From Maricaulis sp. (GTDB lineage: Bacteria; Pseudomonadota; Alphaproteobacteria; Caulobacterales; Maricaulaceae): 42,092 nucleotides of DNA. Location: assembly GCA_017643585.1 (NCBI GenBank), contig JAEPND010000017.1, positions 1 to 42,092 of the forward strand, read 5' to 3'. The translations under genes and the position numbers were made by a program. Of this stretch, positions 1 to 8,438 are shown one piece after another (the first letter of the stretch is position 1; each line of letters starts with the position of its first letter). The notes under the pieces were generated by a model. It ran no database searches, was not told the DNA's origin, and worked only from the letters and a program-made list of their open reading frames with translations.

Positions 1-78
1 AAGACCGCACTATGCTCTCAACAAACAGCCGCCAGCCAAAAGGCTCAGCCAGCTGAACAACGTCTTGAGAAACGACAC

Positions 79-876
79 CTAGGTGTAGCCCCGGGCCTGC
101 ATGTGTGCGCGCATGGCGGTGATGCGGTTCTCGTCTGACGGGTGAGTCGACATGAACTCGGCGGTGCTGCCGCGATGCAGGGTCGACATGGCGACCCAGA
201 AATCAACGGCCTGACGCGGGTCATAGGATGACCGCGCCATGTAGTCGACGCCGAGACGGTCCGCCTCGTATTCATGCTGGCGGCTGTAGGGCAGGATGAC
301 ACCGAGCGTGACGCCCATGCCGAGCGCCGCACCGATCTCGTCGGAATATTCAACCGTGCTTTGATTGGCCCCCAGGGCCGAGGTCAGGAGGGATACACCC
401 ACCTGCGCGGCGATCTGCTGGCTGGCCCGTTCGGCAGAGTGACGGCCGGCCACGTGTCCGACTTCATGTCCCATCACGGTCGCGAGGTGGTCATCGGTTT
501 CCATGATGTCGAGAATGCCCTTGTAAAAACCGACCTTGCCGTTCGGCAGGACCCAGGCATTGACGGTATCGCTGTCGAAAACCACGAACTCCCAGTCCAT
601 GTGGCCCTGGCCGGACGCGTCAACGACACGCTGGCCCACACGGTTGAGGCGGCGCGTATAGCTGGGATCGCGCAGCACGCGCTCGCGCTGCATGCTGTCG
701 CGCCAGGCCTGGTCGGACAATTGCGCCAGCTGGCCATCGGACACCAGCATCAGCTGGGACCGGCCAAGGGCCGCATTGTCAGCACATCCGGACACAAACG
801 GAACAATGGATCCAGCGGCCAGGCCCATAATGACTTCGCGGCGCTGCATCAGGCTCATATTCTTAGACGACGACAT
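79..876 (-). CDS. M48 family metalloprotease, predicted lipoprotein
   Basis: This 265-residue protein is a predicted zinc endopeptidase of the M48 (Ste24/HtpX/BepA-like) family acting on the periplasmic side of the envelope. The HEXXH motif is visible as HEVGH at residues 137-141, with an HEYEADR segment near residue 202 that fits the third zinc ligand. The N-terminus carries RR at residues 12-13, a hydrophobic stretch and a VSGC lipobox with Cys31, so it may be a lipoprotein, possibly Tat-dependent. The start is supported by a GGGGGA ribosome binding site six bases upstream. It is divergent from the AsmA-like gene. Family assignment is secure. Envelope quality control is inferred from the family. 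Confidence 0.9.
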   Translation of the reverse strand: MSSSKNMSLMQRREVIMGLAAGSIVPFVSGCADNAALGRSQLMLVSDGQLAQLSDQAWRDSMQRERVLRDPSYTRRLNRVGQRVVDASGQGHMDWEFVVFDSDTVNAWVLPNGKVGFYKGILDIMETDDHLATVMGHEVGHVAGRHSAERASQQIAAQVGVSLLTSALGANQSTVEYSDEIGAALGMGVTLGVILPYSRQHEYEADRLGVDYMARSSYDPRQAVDFWVAMSTLHRGSTAEFMSTHPSDENRITAMRAHMQARGYT

Positions 877-1003
877 GCACGGTCCCCCTTCGATTGTGCG
901 GCTGTCTTTCGTCGACTAACTTAAAGGCGTCCTCGCCATTCGCCAAGAAATGGTCACGAGACAGCGTTAGTTTTCGCGTGCTCGCTATCAGGGAATCCCA
1001 AAC

Positions 1004-3115
1004 ATGCCTCGCATTTTACGTTATGCATTCCTCGCTCTCCTGGGCCTGGTCATCATCGCCCTGGCCCTGCCCTTCGTGATTCCGGTCGATTCCTACCGCG
1101 ACCGTATTGCCGAGGAGGCGTCACGCACGCTGCATCGCGATGTGGTTCTGGGCGGTGAGCTCAGCCTGCAGATCCTGCCAAGCCTGCAGATCACGGCGCG
1201 CGATGTCAGCCTGGCCAACGCCGAGGGGTTTGGCGACGCCCCCATGGCAGAAATGTCGGAAATGCGCGTGGGTGTGAAACTCATCCCGCTCCTGTCGTCT
1301 GACGTGCAGATCACCGAATTTGTCCTTGTCGACCCGGTCATCCGACTGCAGCAGAACCGCCGTGGCAATAACTGGACCTTCCGTGCGCCAGACGCGCCCG
1401 AAGTCGCAATGGCCAGCAGCGGGGAAGGTTTTGTCCGTCGCCCGGGCGCCCTGCCCTTCGAGGCCTCCTTCGGTGATGTGCGCATCGAGAACGCCAGCAT
1501 CTATTTCGATGACGGCCAGCAGGCGCGGGAAATCACCGGACTGACCTTGCAGGTCTCCCTGCCCTCCCTGGACGAGGAAGCGAGCCTGTCCGGCCAGCTC
1601 ACCGCAGACGGTGAGCGCCTCAGCTTCGACGGCTCGGTCGGCTCCATTCGCGGCGCCTTTGAAGGCGCCCAGACACCGCTTTCGATACGCTTTGGCGGTA
1701 ATCTCGTCACGGCCAGCTTCGAGGGCATGCTGGCTGAATCCGAGGACTTCGCCCTGACGGGTGATATCGATGCCAATATTCCCTCGCTGCGCAATCTGGC
1801 CGCCTTTGCCGGCGCAGAGATGCCGCCCGGTGATCGCATGCAGGCCTTCGCCGCGCGTGGCTCTGTGGACGTCGCGCCGGGTACCATTGACCTGGTCGCA
1901 TCCAGCATCCGTTTTGATGACATCACCGGCGCGGGCCGCCTGACCATGGCCAGCGGTGGTGCGCGGCCGAACATCACCGGAGCTCTGGACCTGCCCAATC
2001 TGGACGTCACGCCCTATCTGCCCGAACAGAGCAGCGGAGGCGATACCAGCAGCGGCGGCGGCATTCCGCCCTGGAGCGAAGACGAAAAAGATCTGGCCGG
2101 GCTGAACCTGGTCGATGCCGATATTGATCTCAATGTCGGTCTGTTTGAGTACGGCGATATCGATATCGAGAATGTAGCGCTCGACGTTGTTCTCGATCGC
2201 GGTCGCCTGGTCGCGCGCCTGTCGGACTTCCAGCTCTATGACGGACGCGGCTCTGTTCGCGTTGTCGCCAATAATCGCGGTGCCCGCCCATCATTCAGCG
2301 TCTCGGCACAACTGGCGGATCTGGATGCCCTGCCCTTCCTGCAGGCTGCGGCCGGGTTTGAGCGGGTGACCGGAACCGGTGGTATCTCGCTGGACCTGCA
2401 AGCGGCAGGCGCCAGCCAGGCCGCGATCATGCAATCCCTGTCGGGCAATGGGAGTTTCGGTTTCAACGACGGGGCAATTGTCGGCATCAACCTGGCCGAG
2501 ACCATTCGCAATGTGAACAGCTTCTTTGGCGCCCAATCCTCGCCCGCGGATGCAGAAACCAGCGAAGAAGACACCGAACAGGTCGAGGCCGGCGCGCAAA
2601 CCCAGACGGACTTTTCCTCCCTGTCAGGAACGTTCTCGATCACCGGCGGACGCGCGGACAATTCCGACTTCTCCATGCTCAGCCCGCTGCTGCGCGTAGG
2701 TGGCACCGGCTATGTCGATCTGCCCTCGCAAACACTCGACTACCGCATGCGGCCGCGTCTTGTGGCCTCGATCGAGGGCCAGGGCGGCAGCTCGAACCTG
2801 CGCGGCGTGGAAATCCCTGTGCGCATTCGCGGCGGCTTCAACGATGTCAGCATCGGTGTTGATACATCAGCGGTTGGCCAGTCCCTGCTGTCTGGTGCGC
2901 TGAGCAATGCGCTGGGTGGCAACAGCAATGCAACACGCCCCGAGGACGTGCTGCGCGACAGCCTGCTCGACGCGATCGGCCTGGGCGGGGACCAGGCACC
3001 GGACGAAAACTCCGACGAGGCAACCGAAGAGGCAGACCCCGCCCAGCAACTTCTCCAGGGCCTGTTCTCGCGCGGTCGGGATCGCGATGATGACGACAGC
3101 GGGGACAATAACTGA
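1004..3115 (+). CDS. AsmA family protein
   Basis: This 703-residue protein has one N-terminal membrane helix (about residues 5-27) followed by a long periplasmic region typical of the AsmA family, which is linked to outer-membrane biogenesis and lipid transport. The N-terminal AsmA domain covers roughly the first third, and the C-terminal AsmA-like repeat (about residues 420-600) contains the usual glycine-rich SGNGSFGFNDGAI-type segment. The tail is acidic and low-complexity, with a run of Asp. An AGGGA ribosome binding site lies about eight bases before the ATG. It is followed by phhA on the same strand, but phhA has its own promoter candidate. The family call is firm. The exact cargo is not known. 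Confidence 0.9.
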   Translation: MPRILRYAFLALLGLVIIALALPFVIPVDSYRDRIAEEASRTLHRDVVLGGELSLQILPSLQITARDVSLANAEGFGDAPMAEMSEMRVGVKLIPLLSSDVQITEFVLVDPVIRLQQNRRGNNWTFRAPDAPEVAMASSGEGFVRRPGALPFEASFGDVRIENASIYFDDGQQAREITGLTLQVSLPSLDEEASLSGQLTADGERLSFDGSVGSIRGAFEGAQTPLSIRFGGNLVTASFEGMLAESEDFALTGDIDANIPSLRNLAAFAGAEMPPGDRMQAFAARGSVDVAPGTIDLVASSIRFDDITGAGRLTMASGGARPNITGALDLPNLDVTPYLPEQSSGGDTSSGGGIPPWSEDEKDLAGLNLVDADIDLNVGLFEYGDIDIENVALDVVLDRGRLVARLSDFQLYDGRGSVRVVANNRGARPSFSVSAQLADLDALPFLQAAAGFERVTGTGGISLDLQAAGASQAAIMQSLSGNGSFGFNDGAIVGINLAETIRNVNSFFGAQSSPADAETSEEDTEQVEAGAQTQTDFSSLSGTFSITGGRADNSDFSMLSPLLRVGGTGYVDLPSQTLDYRMRPRLVASIEGQGGSSNLRGVEIPVRIRGGFNDVSIGVDTSAVGQSLLSGALSNALGGNSNATRPEDVLRDSLLDAIGLGGDQAPDENSDEATEEADPAQQLLQGLFSRGRDRDDDDSGDNN

Positions 3116-3145
3116 GGCGAATTGGCGCAAGCCACAGCGAACAGG

Positions 3146-3174
3146 TTGGGCTTTGACGGATTTGGCGCTATAAC
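3146..3174 (+). promoter_or_regulatory. Candidate phhA promoter
   Basis: TTGGGC at 3146-3151 and TATAAC at 3169-3174 are separated by exactly 17 bases, a good fit to a sigma-70 type -35/-10 pair. The -10 element runs into a perfect palindrome (3172-3195), so a bound repressor would block it. The assignment is by eye and there is no start-site data. Confidence 0.5.
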
Positions 3175-3195
3175 TAGTTTCACTTGAAACTAGTT
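3172..3195. promoter_or_regulatory. Palindromic operator candidate upstream of phhA
   Basis: Two perfect 10-base arms, AACTAGTTTC (3172-3181) and GAAACTAGTT (3186-3195), flank the four bases ACTT. The site overlaps the -10 element and ends just before the phhA ribosome binding site, the usual position of a repressor operator. It is too AT-rich and lacks the T-tract needed for a terminator. The size and symmetry suit a dimeric winged-helix regulator such as MarR, but the identity of the regulator is inference. Confidence 0.65.
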
Positions 3196-3210
3196 AGGCG
3201 GAGTCGTCCC

Positions 3211-4092
3211 ATGCCTGTCCAGGATCCCGTTGTTGCCGAACAGACACCGGCCGAAGACATGACGATCGACCAGAAGTGGGATCGTTATTCCTCGGAAGAG
3301 CACGCGATCTGGACCACGCTCTACAAGCGCCAGATGGAGGTACTGAAAGGCCGTGCGGCAGATGAACACTTCAAGGGACTTGAACTGCTCAATCTCAATG
3401 AAGGCGGCATTCCCGACTTTCGCCGCGTCAACGAGAAGCTGGAGAAACTCACCGGCTGGACAGTGGTCACGGTTCCGGGCCTCATTGGCGAGAAGGAATT
3501 CTATGACCACCTCGCCAATCGCCGCTTTGTCTCCGGACGTTTCATTCGCGATGGCCACAAGCTGGACTATCTGCCCGAGCCTGACATTTTCCACGATGTC
3601 TTCGGCCATGTCCCCCTGCTAACCCAGCCAGTCTTTGCCGACTACATGCAGGCTTATGGCAAGGGCGGGCTGCGCTCGCTAGAGTTCGACACCATCACCA
3701 ATATGGCGCGCCTGTACTGGTACACGGTGGAATTCGGTCTCATCAACACGCCGGAAGGCCGCCGCATCTACGGCGCCGGCATTGTCTCGTCGAAGGCGGA
3801 ATCGATCTTCAGCCTAGAAGCCCAGTCGCCCAACCGCATCCATTTCGACCTAGAGCGCGTCATGCGCACCGACTACCGGTATGATGACTTCCAGCAGACC
3901 TATTTTGTCATCGACAGTTATGACGAGCTGATGGAAGCCACTTACCAGGACTTCGCCCCGCTCTATGAACGATTGCCAAACCTGTCCGAATACAAGCCGT
4001 CAGACGTGGCAGAGGGCGACAAGGTCTATTCCCGCGGATCTCAGGAATACGCCATGAAGGGCGGCCTGATCGGCCACGCCGAAGCGGTCTAG
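3211..4092 (+). CDS. phhA: Phenylalanine 4-monooxygenase
   Basis: This 293-residue enzyme hydroxylates phenylalanine to tyrosine using non-haem iron and a pterin cofactor, in the cytoplasm. The iron ligands are visible: His128 and His133 in the FHDVFGHVP motif and Glu174 in YWYTVEFGL. Length matches the bacterial monomeric enzymes. I chose the ATG at 3211, which has a GGCGGA ribosome binding site, over the upstream TTG at 3184, which lies inside the palindromic operator. No pterin-4a-carbinolamine dehydratase (phhB) or tyrosine-catabolic gene is next to it. The operator and promoter immediately upstream suggest single-gene regulation, probably by amino-acid availability (inference). Confidence 0.95.
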   Translation: MPVQDPVVAEQTPAEDMTIDQKWDRYSSEEHAIWTTLYKRQMEVLKGRAADEHFKGLELLNLNEGGIPDFRRVNEKLEKLTGWTVVTVPGLIGEKEFYDHLANRRFVSGRFIRDGHKLDYLPEPDIFHDVFGHVPLLTQPVFADYMQAYGKGGLRSLEFDTITNMARLYWYTVEFGLINTPEGRRIYGAGIVSSKAESIFSLEAQSPNRIHFDLERVMRTDYRYDDFQQTYFVIDSYDELMEATYQDFAPLYERLPNLSEYKPSDVAEGDKVYSRGSQEYAMKGGLIGHAEAV

Positions 4093-4104
4093 CCGCGTCA
4101 GACG

Positions 4105-4530
4105 TCAGGAAATCTGGATGGACAAGGCGTCATCCGGGCCCGACAGGAATGTCACGCCGGCAAGATCCTTCACGGCTTCGACAAGCTTGTCCCGGGTGAC
4201 CGGTTTGACGATGTAGAAAAGCGCACCCAGCTCGCTGCATCGTGCCGCCATGTCCGGATTGCGCGTACCGGAATAAACGCCCACGGCACCGCCCTTGAGG
4301 TAGGGCTGACACTCCTCGATCAGGCGAAGCGCTGCATCATCAGCCAGGCTGAGATCAGTCAGCAACAACACCGGTGTCTCATCCCGGACGCGAAGGTGTT
4401 CAAGTGCAATATCCGCCCGGGTAAATGCGAAGAATTCGAACAATACGCCCGCGTCCTTCAAATCCTCTCGGAAAAGAAGGTGCTCATCCGGATCATCGTC
4501 GACCAGAACAATATCGACTGTTGTTCCCAA
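4105..4530 (-). CDS. Single-domain response regulator (CheY-like receiver)
   Basis: This is a 141-residue stand-alone receiver domain with no output domain. The acidic pocket is DDD at residues 11-13, the phospho-acceptor is Asp59 in LLLTDLSLAD, Ser87 occupies the switch position and Lys109 (IVKP) is the conserved lysine. The only available start is a TTG at 4530, so the N-terminus is uncertain by a few residues. It lies 76 bases downstream of astB on the same strand and could be the last gene of that operon, although nothing connects it functionally. It probably relays phosphate between two-component proteins or acts by protein contact. The partner kinase is not in the window. Confidence 0.85.
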   Translation of the reverse strand: MGTTVDIVLVDDDPDEHLLFREDLKDAGVLFEFFAFTRADIALEHLRVRDETPVLLLTDLSLADDAALRLIEECQPYLKGGAVGVYSGTRNPDMAARCSELGALFYIVKPVTRDKLVEAVKDLAGVTFLSGPDDALSIQIS

Positions 4531-4606
4531 GTACTCGCAGCCCCAATTTCGTGCGCGCGAGACTATGACGTGATTCGTCCGACTTCAACGGCGGACTCGG
4601 CGTCTT

Positions 4607-5950
4607 CTAGTCGCGCTGAAAACTGTAAAAATCCGAACCCAGTTCAAGAATGGAAGTCAGTTCATCGAGGGCCCGCTGGCTCTCGCCGAGTAGCTGCGGG
4701 TCCGCCAGGTCAGCCGGCGCCAGACGGTCCCGATAATGGCGTTCGGCCCAGGCAACCAGTCGCGTGTAGAGCGCCTCGCTCATCCAGACCGCAGGGTTGA
4801 CCGCGGCCCGCTCTGCGTCGGTCAGAACGACGCGCAGGCGCAGGCAGGCAGGGCCGCCGCCATTGCGCATGGATTCACGAACACCCGCGAAACGCACGGC
4901 ACCGATGGCTGAATTGCCTGCGACAAGTCGCTCGCAGTACGCGGCTGTCGCGGCATTCTCACGGGTTTCTTCAGGCGCCAACAGAACCAGGCGTTCTTCA
5001 CCAGGCACTTCGAGCAATTGTGAATTGAAGAGATAGGAGGAGACCGCATCCTCCAGGGAGACTTCCGAGGCGGGCACCTCAATCAGGTCGAGGTCAAAAC
5101 GCCCGCGCGCGGCCCGCTCCAGCTCCTCGAACAACAAGGCTTTGTCCTCGAAGGCGTATTCGTGGAAGAAGAGTGTGCGCAGCGTCCCCACGCAGACCAC
5201 ATCATTGTGGAAGGCGCCCGCATCAATTGCGGCGCGCGATTGCTGGGCGAGAACGGTACGACGCCCCTCTAGCCCATGGCCGCGCCGTATGGCTTCGCAG
5301 GCCTGGCGTGTCTGGCGGGCCGGAAACTTGCCGTCATCCGCGATCAGGCCGTCGCGGCCCCAGACCAGGAGCTCGACACCGGGCTCGCCGTGATTGCGCG
5401 CGAGACGCACGTGATTGGCCGCCCCCTCGTCGGCAAACAAGCCATGGCCGGGCAGCGGCTCATGCACCTTGAAATGCGTGGGGTCAGCGAACACCCGCTC
5501 CAGGGCGCGCTGGGTCTTAGGCCCCTCGATCGCACGGTGCGCTGTTGTGTGCAGGTTGGCCGGCGTGAAGTGCACGCGGCCATCCTGCGTATCAGCCGAG
5601 GGCGAAACCGTCGCCGCATTGGCGGCCCACATTGACGAAGCCGAAGACAGGATTTTCAGATAATAAGGCTCTTCCCAGGTGACCTTGGCGAGAATTTCAC
5701 TGTCACGCCCGCTATATCCAATCGCCCGCAAGGCCGGAATGAAAGGTCGCTCCTGTGGCGGAAGCACACCCTGGGCAAGCCCCAGCTGCGCCAGTTGACG
5801 CATCTTGGCCAGTCCCTCCAGGGCGGCGTTTTTGGGTGAGGACACACTGCCCTCATTGCGTGCGCTGGCCAGATTGCCTGGCGAGAGCCCCCCATAATTA
5901 TGGGTGGGTCCCACCAGACCATCAAAATTGGCTTCCAGCGCTTCGGACAT
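4607..5950 (-). CDS. astB: N-succinylarginine dihydrolase
   Basis: AstB converts N2-succinylarginine to N2-succinylornithine, releasing ammonia and CO2, the second step of the AST arginine-degradation pathway. The 447-residue length matches the family. Catalytic residues can be placed: Glu175 in the ADEG segment, His248 in AFHND and Cys369 in GGGPACLRL. The N-terminal GLVGPTHNYGGLS is characteristic. The start codon lies only two bases beyond the astD stop, so the two are co-transcribed and probably translationally coupled. It is the last enzyme gene of the minus-strand operon M20 hydrolase-astA-astD-astB. Confidence 0.96.
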   Translation of the reverse strand: MSEALEANFDGLVGPTHNYGGLSPGNLASARNEGSVSSPKNAALEGLAKMRQLAQLGLAQGVLPPQERPFIPALRAIGYSGRDSEILAKVTWEEPYYLKILSSASSMWAANAATVSPSADTQDGRVHFTPANLHTTAHRAIEGPKTQRALERVFADPTHFKVHEPLPGHGLFADEGAANHVRLARNHGEPGVELLVWGRDGLIADDGKFPARQTRQACEAIRRGHGLEGRRTVLAQQSRAAIDAGAFHNDVVCVGTLRTLFFHEYAFEDKALLFEELERAARGRFDLDLIEVPASEVSLEDAVSSYLFNSQLLEVPGEERLVLLAPEETRENAATAAYCERLVAGNSAIGAVRFAGVRESMRNGGGPACLRLRVVLTDAERAAVNPAVWMSEALYTRLVAWAERHYRDRLAPADLADPQLLGESQRALDELTSILELGSDFYSFQRD

Positions 5951-5952
5951 GC

Positions 5953-7398
5953 CTAGTCGATACCTTTGATCGCCATGCGTTCAGGCTCGCGTGCCGCCTG
6001 TGTCGCCACGGGATACGCACAGTAGTCAGCGGCGTAATAGGCACTTGGACGCAGGTTGCCGGACTGTCCGGGCCCACCAAAGGGCATGTTGGAGGCCGCA
6101 CCGCAGGTCGGACGGTTCCAGTTGACGATACCCGCGCGGCTTTCAACCCAGAAACGCTCCCACAGGCTCTCATCATCCGAGACCAGGCCAGAGGACAGGC
6201 CATAAGCGGTGTCATTGGCGACAGCAATCGCTTCATCGAAGCTGGATACCCGGATCACCTGGATCACAGGGCCAAAGATTTCCTCGTCCTCGACCGCAAC
6301 GCCTGTCACATCAATGATACCTGGACGGATAAAGGCCTCTCCCAGCTCCATCGGTTCGGCAGCACGGATCGCTGTGGCGCCGGCGTCCAGCAAATCGGAC
6401 TGGGCCTTGAGCACGTGACGCGCCGCCTGGGCCGAAACCAGCGGACCGATGAAAGGCTGATCCTCGTCATCCCACTTGCCGATCGTCAGACGGCCAGCGA
6501 AATCGGCGATGTGGTCAACCACGGCCTGGCCGAATTCATCGTCCGGGATGATCAGGCGGCGGGCACAGGAACAGCGCTGGCCAGCCGTGATGTAGGAGGA
6601 ATTGACGGCGATCCGGGCGGCGGCTTCCGCATCCTTGGCGCCCCAGACCACGAGCGGGTTGTTGCCACCCATCTCCAGCGCCAGCTGTACACCGGTCCGG
6701 CCGGCAAACTTCTCGTGGATGAACTTGCCCGTTCCCCACGATCCGGTGAACAAAACGCCGTCGAGTTCGGCATTGTCCAAGGCTGCAGCTCCGGTTTCCC
6801 GTGCGCCCTGGACCAGGTTCAGTACGCCCGCCGGGAGCCCGGCCGCCTCCCAGGCCTTGACCATGAATTCGCCAACACCCGGCGTGATCTCGGACGGTTT
6901 GAAAACGATCGTATTGCCGGCCAGCAGAGCCGGGATGATGTGGCCATTGGGCAGGTGTCCCGGGAAATTGTACGGCCCGAGCACGAACATCACGCCCAGC
7001 GGCTTGTGCGCCATCGCCGCATAGCCAAACGCCGTTTCGTTGGAAAACTCGCCGGTGCGGTCCTTGTAGGCGGCCTTGGAGATATCGACCTTGCCGATCA
7101 TCGCCGCAGCTTCAGTGATGCTTTCCCAGCGCGGTTTGCCGGTCTCCTTGGCAATCAGATCGCCCAGCTCTTCCTTGTTTGCTTCAAGATGCGCCTTGTA
7201 GGCGTCAACCATCGCGACACGTTCCGGGTAGAGACGGCGTCCCCATTCCGCAAAGGCCGCACGCGCAGCGGCGAACGCTGCGTCGACATCGGCCGGAGCG
7301 GCGGAACGCCCCTCCCAGACCAGAGCATTATCTGCAGGACAGTGAGACTGAAACAGTTCGCCAGCGCCTTCGCGCCACTCGCCGTTGATAAAGAGCAT
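5953..7398 (-). CDS. astD: N-succinylglutamate 5-semialdehyde dehydrogenase
   Basis: AstD oxidises N-succinylglutamate semialdehyde to N-succinylglutamate with NAD, the fourth AST step. This 481-residue protein is a standard aldehyde dehydrogenase fold: NFPGHLPNGH near residues 144-153, the nucleotide-binding FTGSWGTG at about 217-224, the general base Glu242 in LALEMGG and the catalytic Cys276 in AGQRCSC. It sits four bases after astA and two before astB in the operon. The preceding step needs succinylornithine transaminase (AstC), which is not encoded here and is presumably supplied by an aminotransferase elsewhere. Confidence 0.96.
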   Translation of the reverse strand: MLFINGEWREGAGELFQSHCPADNALVWEGRSAAPADVDAAFAAARAAFAEWGRRLYPERVAMVDAYKAHLEANKEELGDLIAKETGKPRWESITEAAAMIGKVDISKAAYKDRTGEFSNETAFGYAAMAHKPLGVMFVLGPYNFPGHLPNGHIIPALLAGNTIVFKPSEITPGVGEFMVKAWEAAGLPAGVLNLVQGARETGAAALDNAELDGVLFTGSWGTGKFIHEKFAGRTGVQLALEMGGNNPLVVWGAKDAEAAARIAVNSSYITAGQRCSCARRLIIPDDEFGQAVVDHIADFAGRLTIGKWDDEDQPFIGPLVSAQAARHVLKAQSDLLDAGATAIRAAEPMELGEAFIRPGIIDVTGVAVEDEEIFGPVIQVIRVSSFDEAIAVANDTAYGLSSGLVSDDESLWERFWVESRAGIVNWNRPTCGAASNMPFGGPGQSGNLRPSAYYAADYCAYPVATQAAREPERMAIKGID

Positions 7399-7402
7399 TG
7401 TT

Positions 7403-8419
7403 TTATCCTTGCTTGCGCCAGAAACGGGCGCGATCTCCGTCAGTCAGATTGAGCGCTTCCATGACGTCGTGAGACAGACCAATCACATCGCCATCCATCA
7501 CGGCATGCGCCTGGCAGGTGCGGAAGTCTTCGAAACGGTCGGTCGACACAATCCCGGGCACGCCCCCCATGGTTGTTGCCGAACGAACGGTCACCGTGCG
7601 GCTCTCGCTCAGGGTGCGAATATTCTCGGTCCAGGCCGAGACCAGAGGGCCGCCATCAAAAATGTCGATATAGCGGTCATAATGGAACCCTTCCCACTCC
7701 AACAGCTTGCGCGCACCGCCACCATCGCGATGCGTCTTGCCGATGACATTGCGCGCGGCTTCCGGGAGCAGGTCGACATAGAGGAGGTGTTGAGGCCCCA
7801 GGTCGAGGATGAACTGGTTGTCCGTGGCGGCGCTCAACGCGTCAGCCTCGTCAAAGTCCATGCGGAAAAACGGTCTGGAGACGTGGTCAAAGAAGGGCGA
7901 TGATCCGTCTTCCTCGACCACACCGCGCAACTCGGCCACGACCTTCTCGCCAAAACGTGCGCGACCAGCCGCAATCAGCAAGTAGCGCGATTGCGCGACT
8001 AGACGCCCGGCACCGCTGCCGCGCCCCGCCTCGGAGACGAACAGGGTGCCGACTTCCGTCGCCCCGGCAAAATCATTGACCAAGAGCAGCGCATCCATAT
8101 CGAAGCGGCGATCCGCCTCGGTGGAATGCTGTGCGAGGGTGATGATCTTGAAATCCCAATAGGGTTTGGAGACACCGATCATCGCCTTGACCGCAGAGCA
8201 ACCGACGATCTGGCCCGTTTCCGTGTCTTCCAGCATCAGCTGATAGACGTCTTCCGTCTGCTCCGCGCCGGGTAGGCCAAAGGCTTTTTCCGACTTGATG
8301 AGCTTCTCTTCCAAGGCTTCCGGAGGGAGCGCCAGGCTTGTGAACCCGGTTCCGGCCTCAGCCGCCAATTTGATCAGTGCATCAATGTCGGTCCGTTTGC
8401 CGGCGCGTACGATCAGCAT
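7403..8419 (-). CDS. astA: Arginine N-succinyltransferase
   Basis: AstA transfers succinyl from succinyl-CoA to the alpha-amino group of arginine, committing it to the AST pathway. The 338-residue protein has the GNAT-like AstA fold: the N-terminal VRAGKRTDIDALIKLA, the LFVSEAGRGSGAGRLVAQSR segment likely to contact CoA and the HPA-like C-terminal region. A GGGGA ribosome binding site precedes the ATG. Nineteen bases separate it from the upstream M20 hydrolase gene and four from astD. There is one copy, so it probably forms the homomeric rather than the two-subunit enzyme seen in pseudomonads (inference). Confidence 0.95.
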   Translation of the reverse strand: MLIVRAGKRTDIDALIKLAAEAGTGFTSLALPPEALEEKLIKSEKAFGLPGAEQTEDVYQLMLEDTETGQIVGCSAVKAMIGVSKPYWDFKIITLAQHSTEADRRFDMDALLLVNDFAGATEVGTLFVSEAGRGSGAGRLVAQSRYLLIAAGRARFGEKVVAELRGVVEEDGSSPFFDHVSRPFFRMDFDEADALSAATDNQFILDLGPQHLLYVDLLPEAARNVIGKTHRDGGGARKLLEWEGFHYDRYIDIFDGGPLVSAWTENIRTLSESRTVTVRSATTMGGVPGIVSTDRFEDFRTCQAHAVMDGDVIGLSHDVMEALNLTDGDRARFWRKQG

Positions 8420-8438
8420 GTTTTCCCCTGTGTCAGGC

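Noticed and set aside
3184-3210. Earlier TTG start of phhA
   Set aside because: It lies inside the palindromic operator, lacks a ribosome binding site and adds a basic extension not typical of the family.
5755-7452. 565-residue open frame on the plus strand
   Set aside because: It is a shadow of astD and the ends of astB and astA; its composition (many His, Arg, Gly) is that of a reverse-strand artefact.
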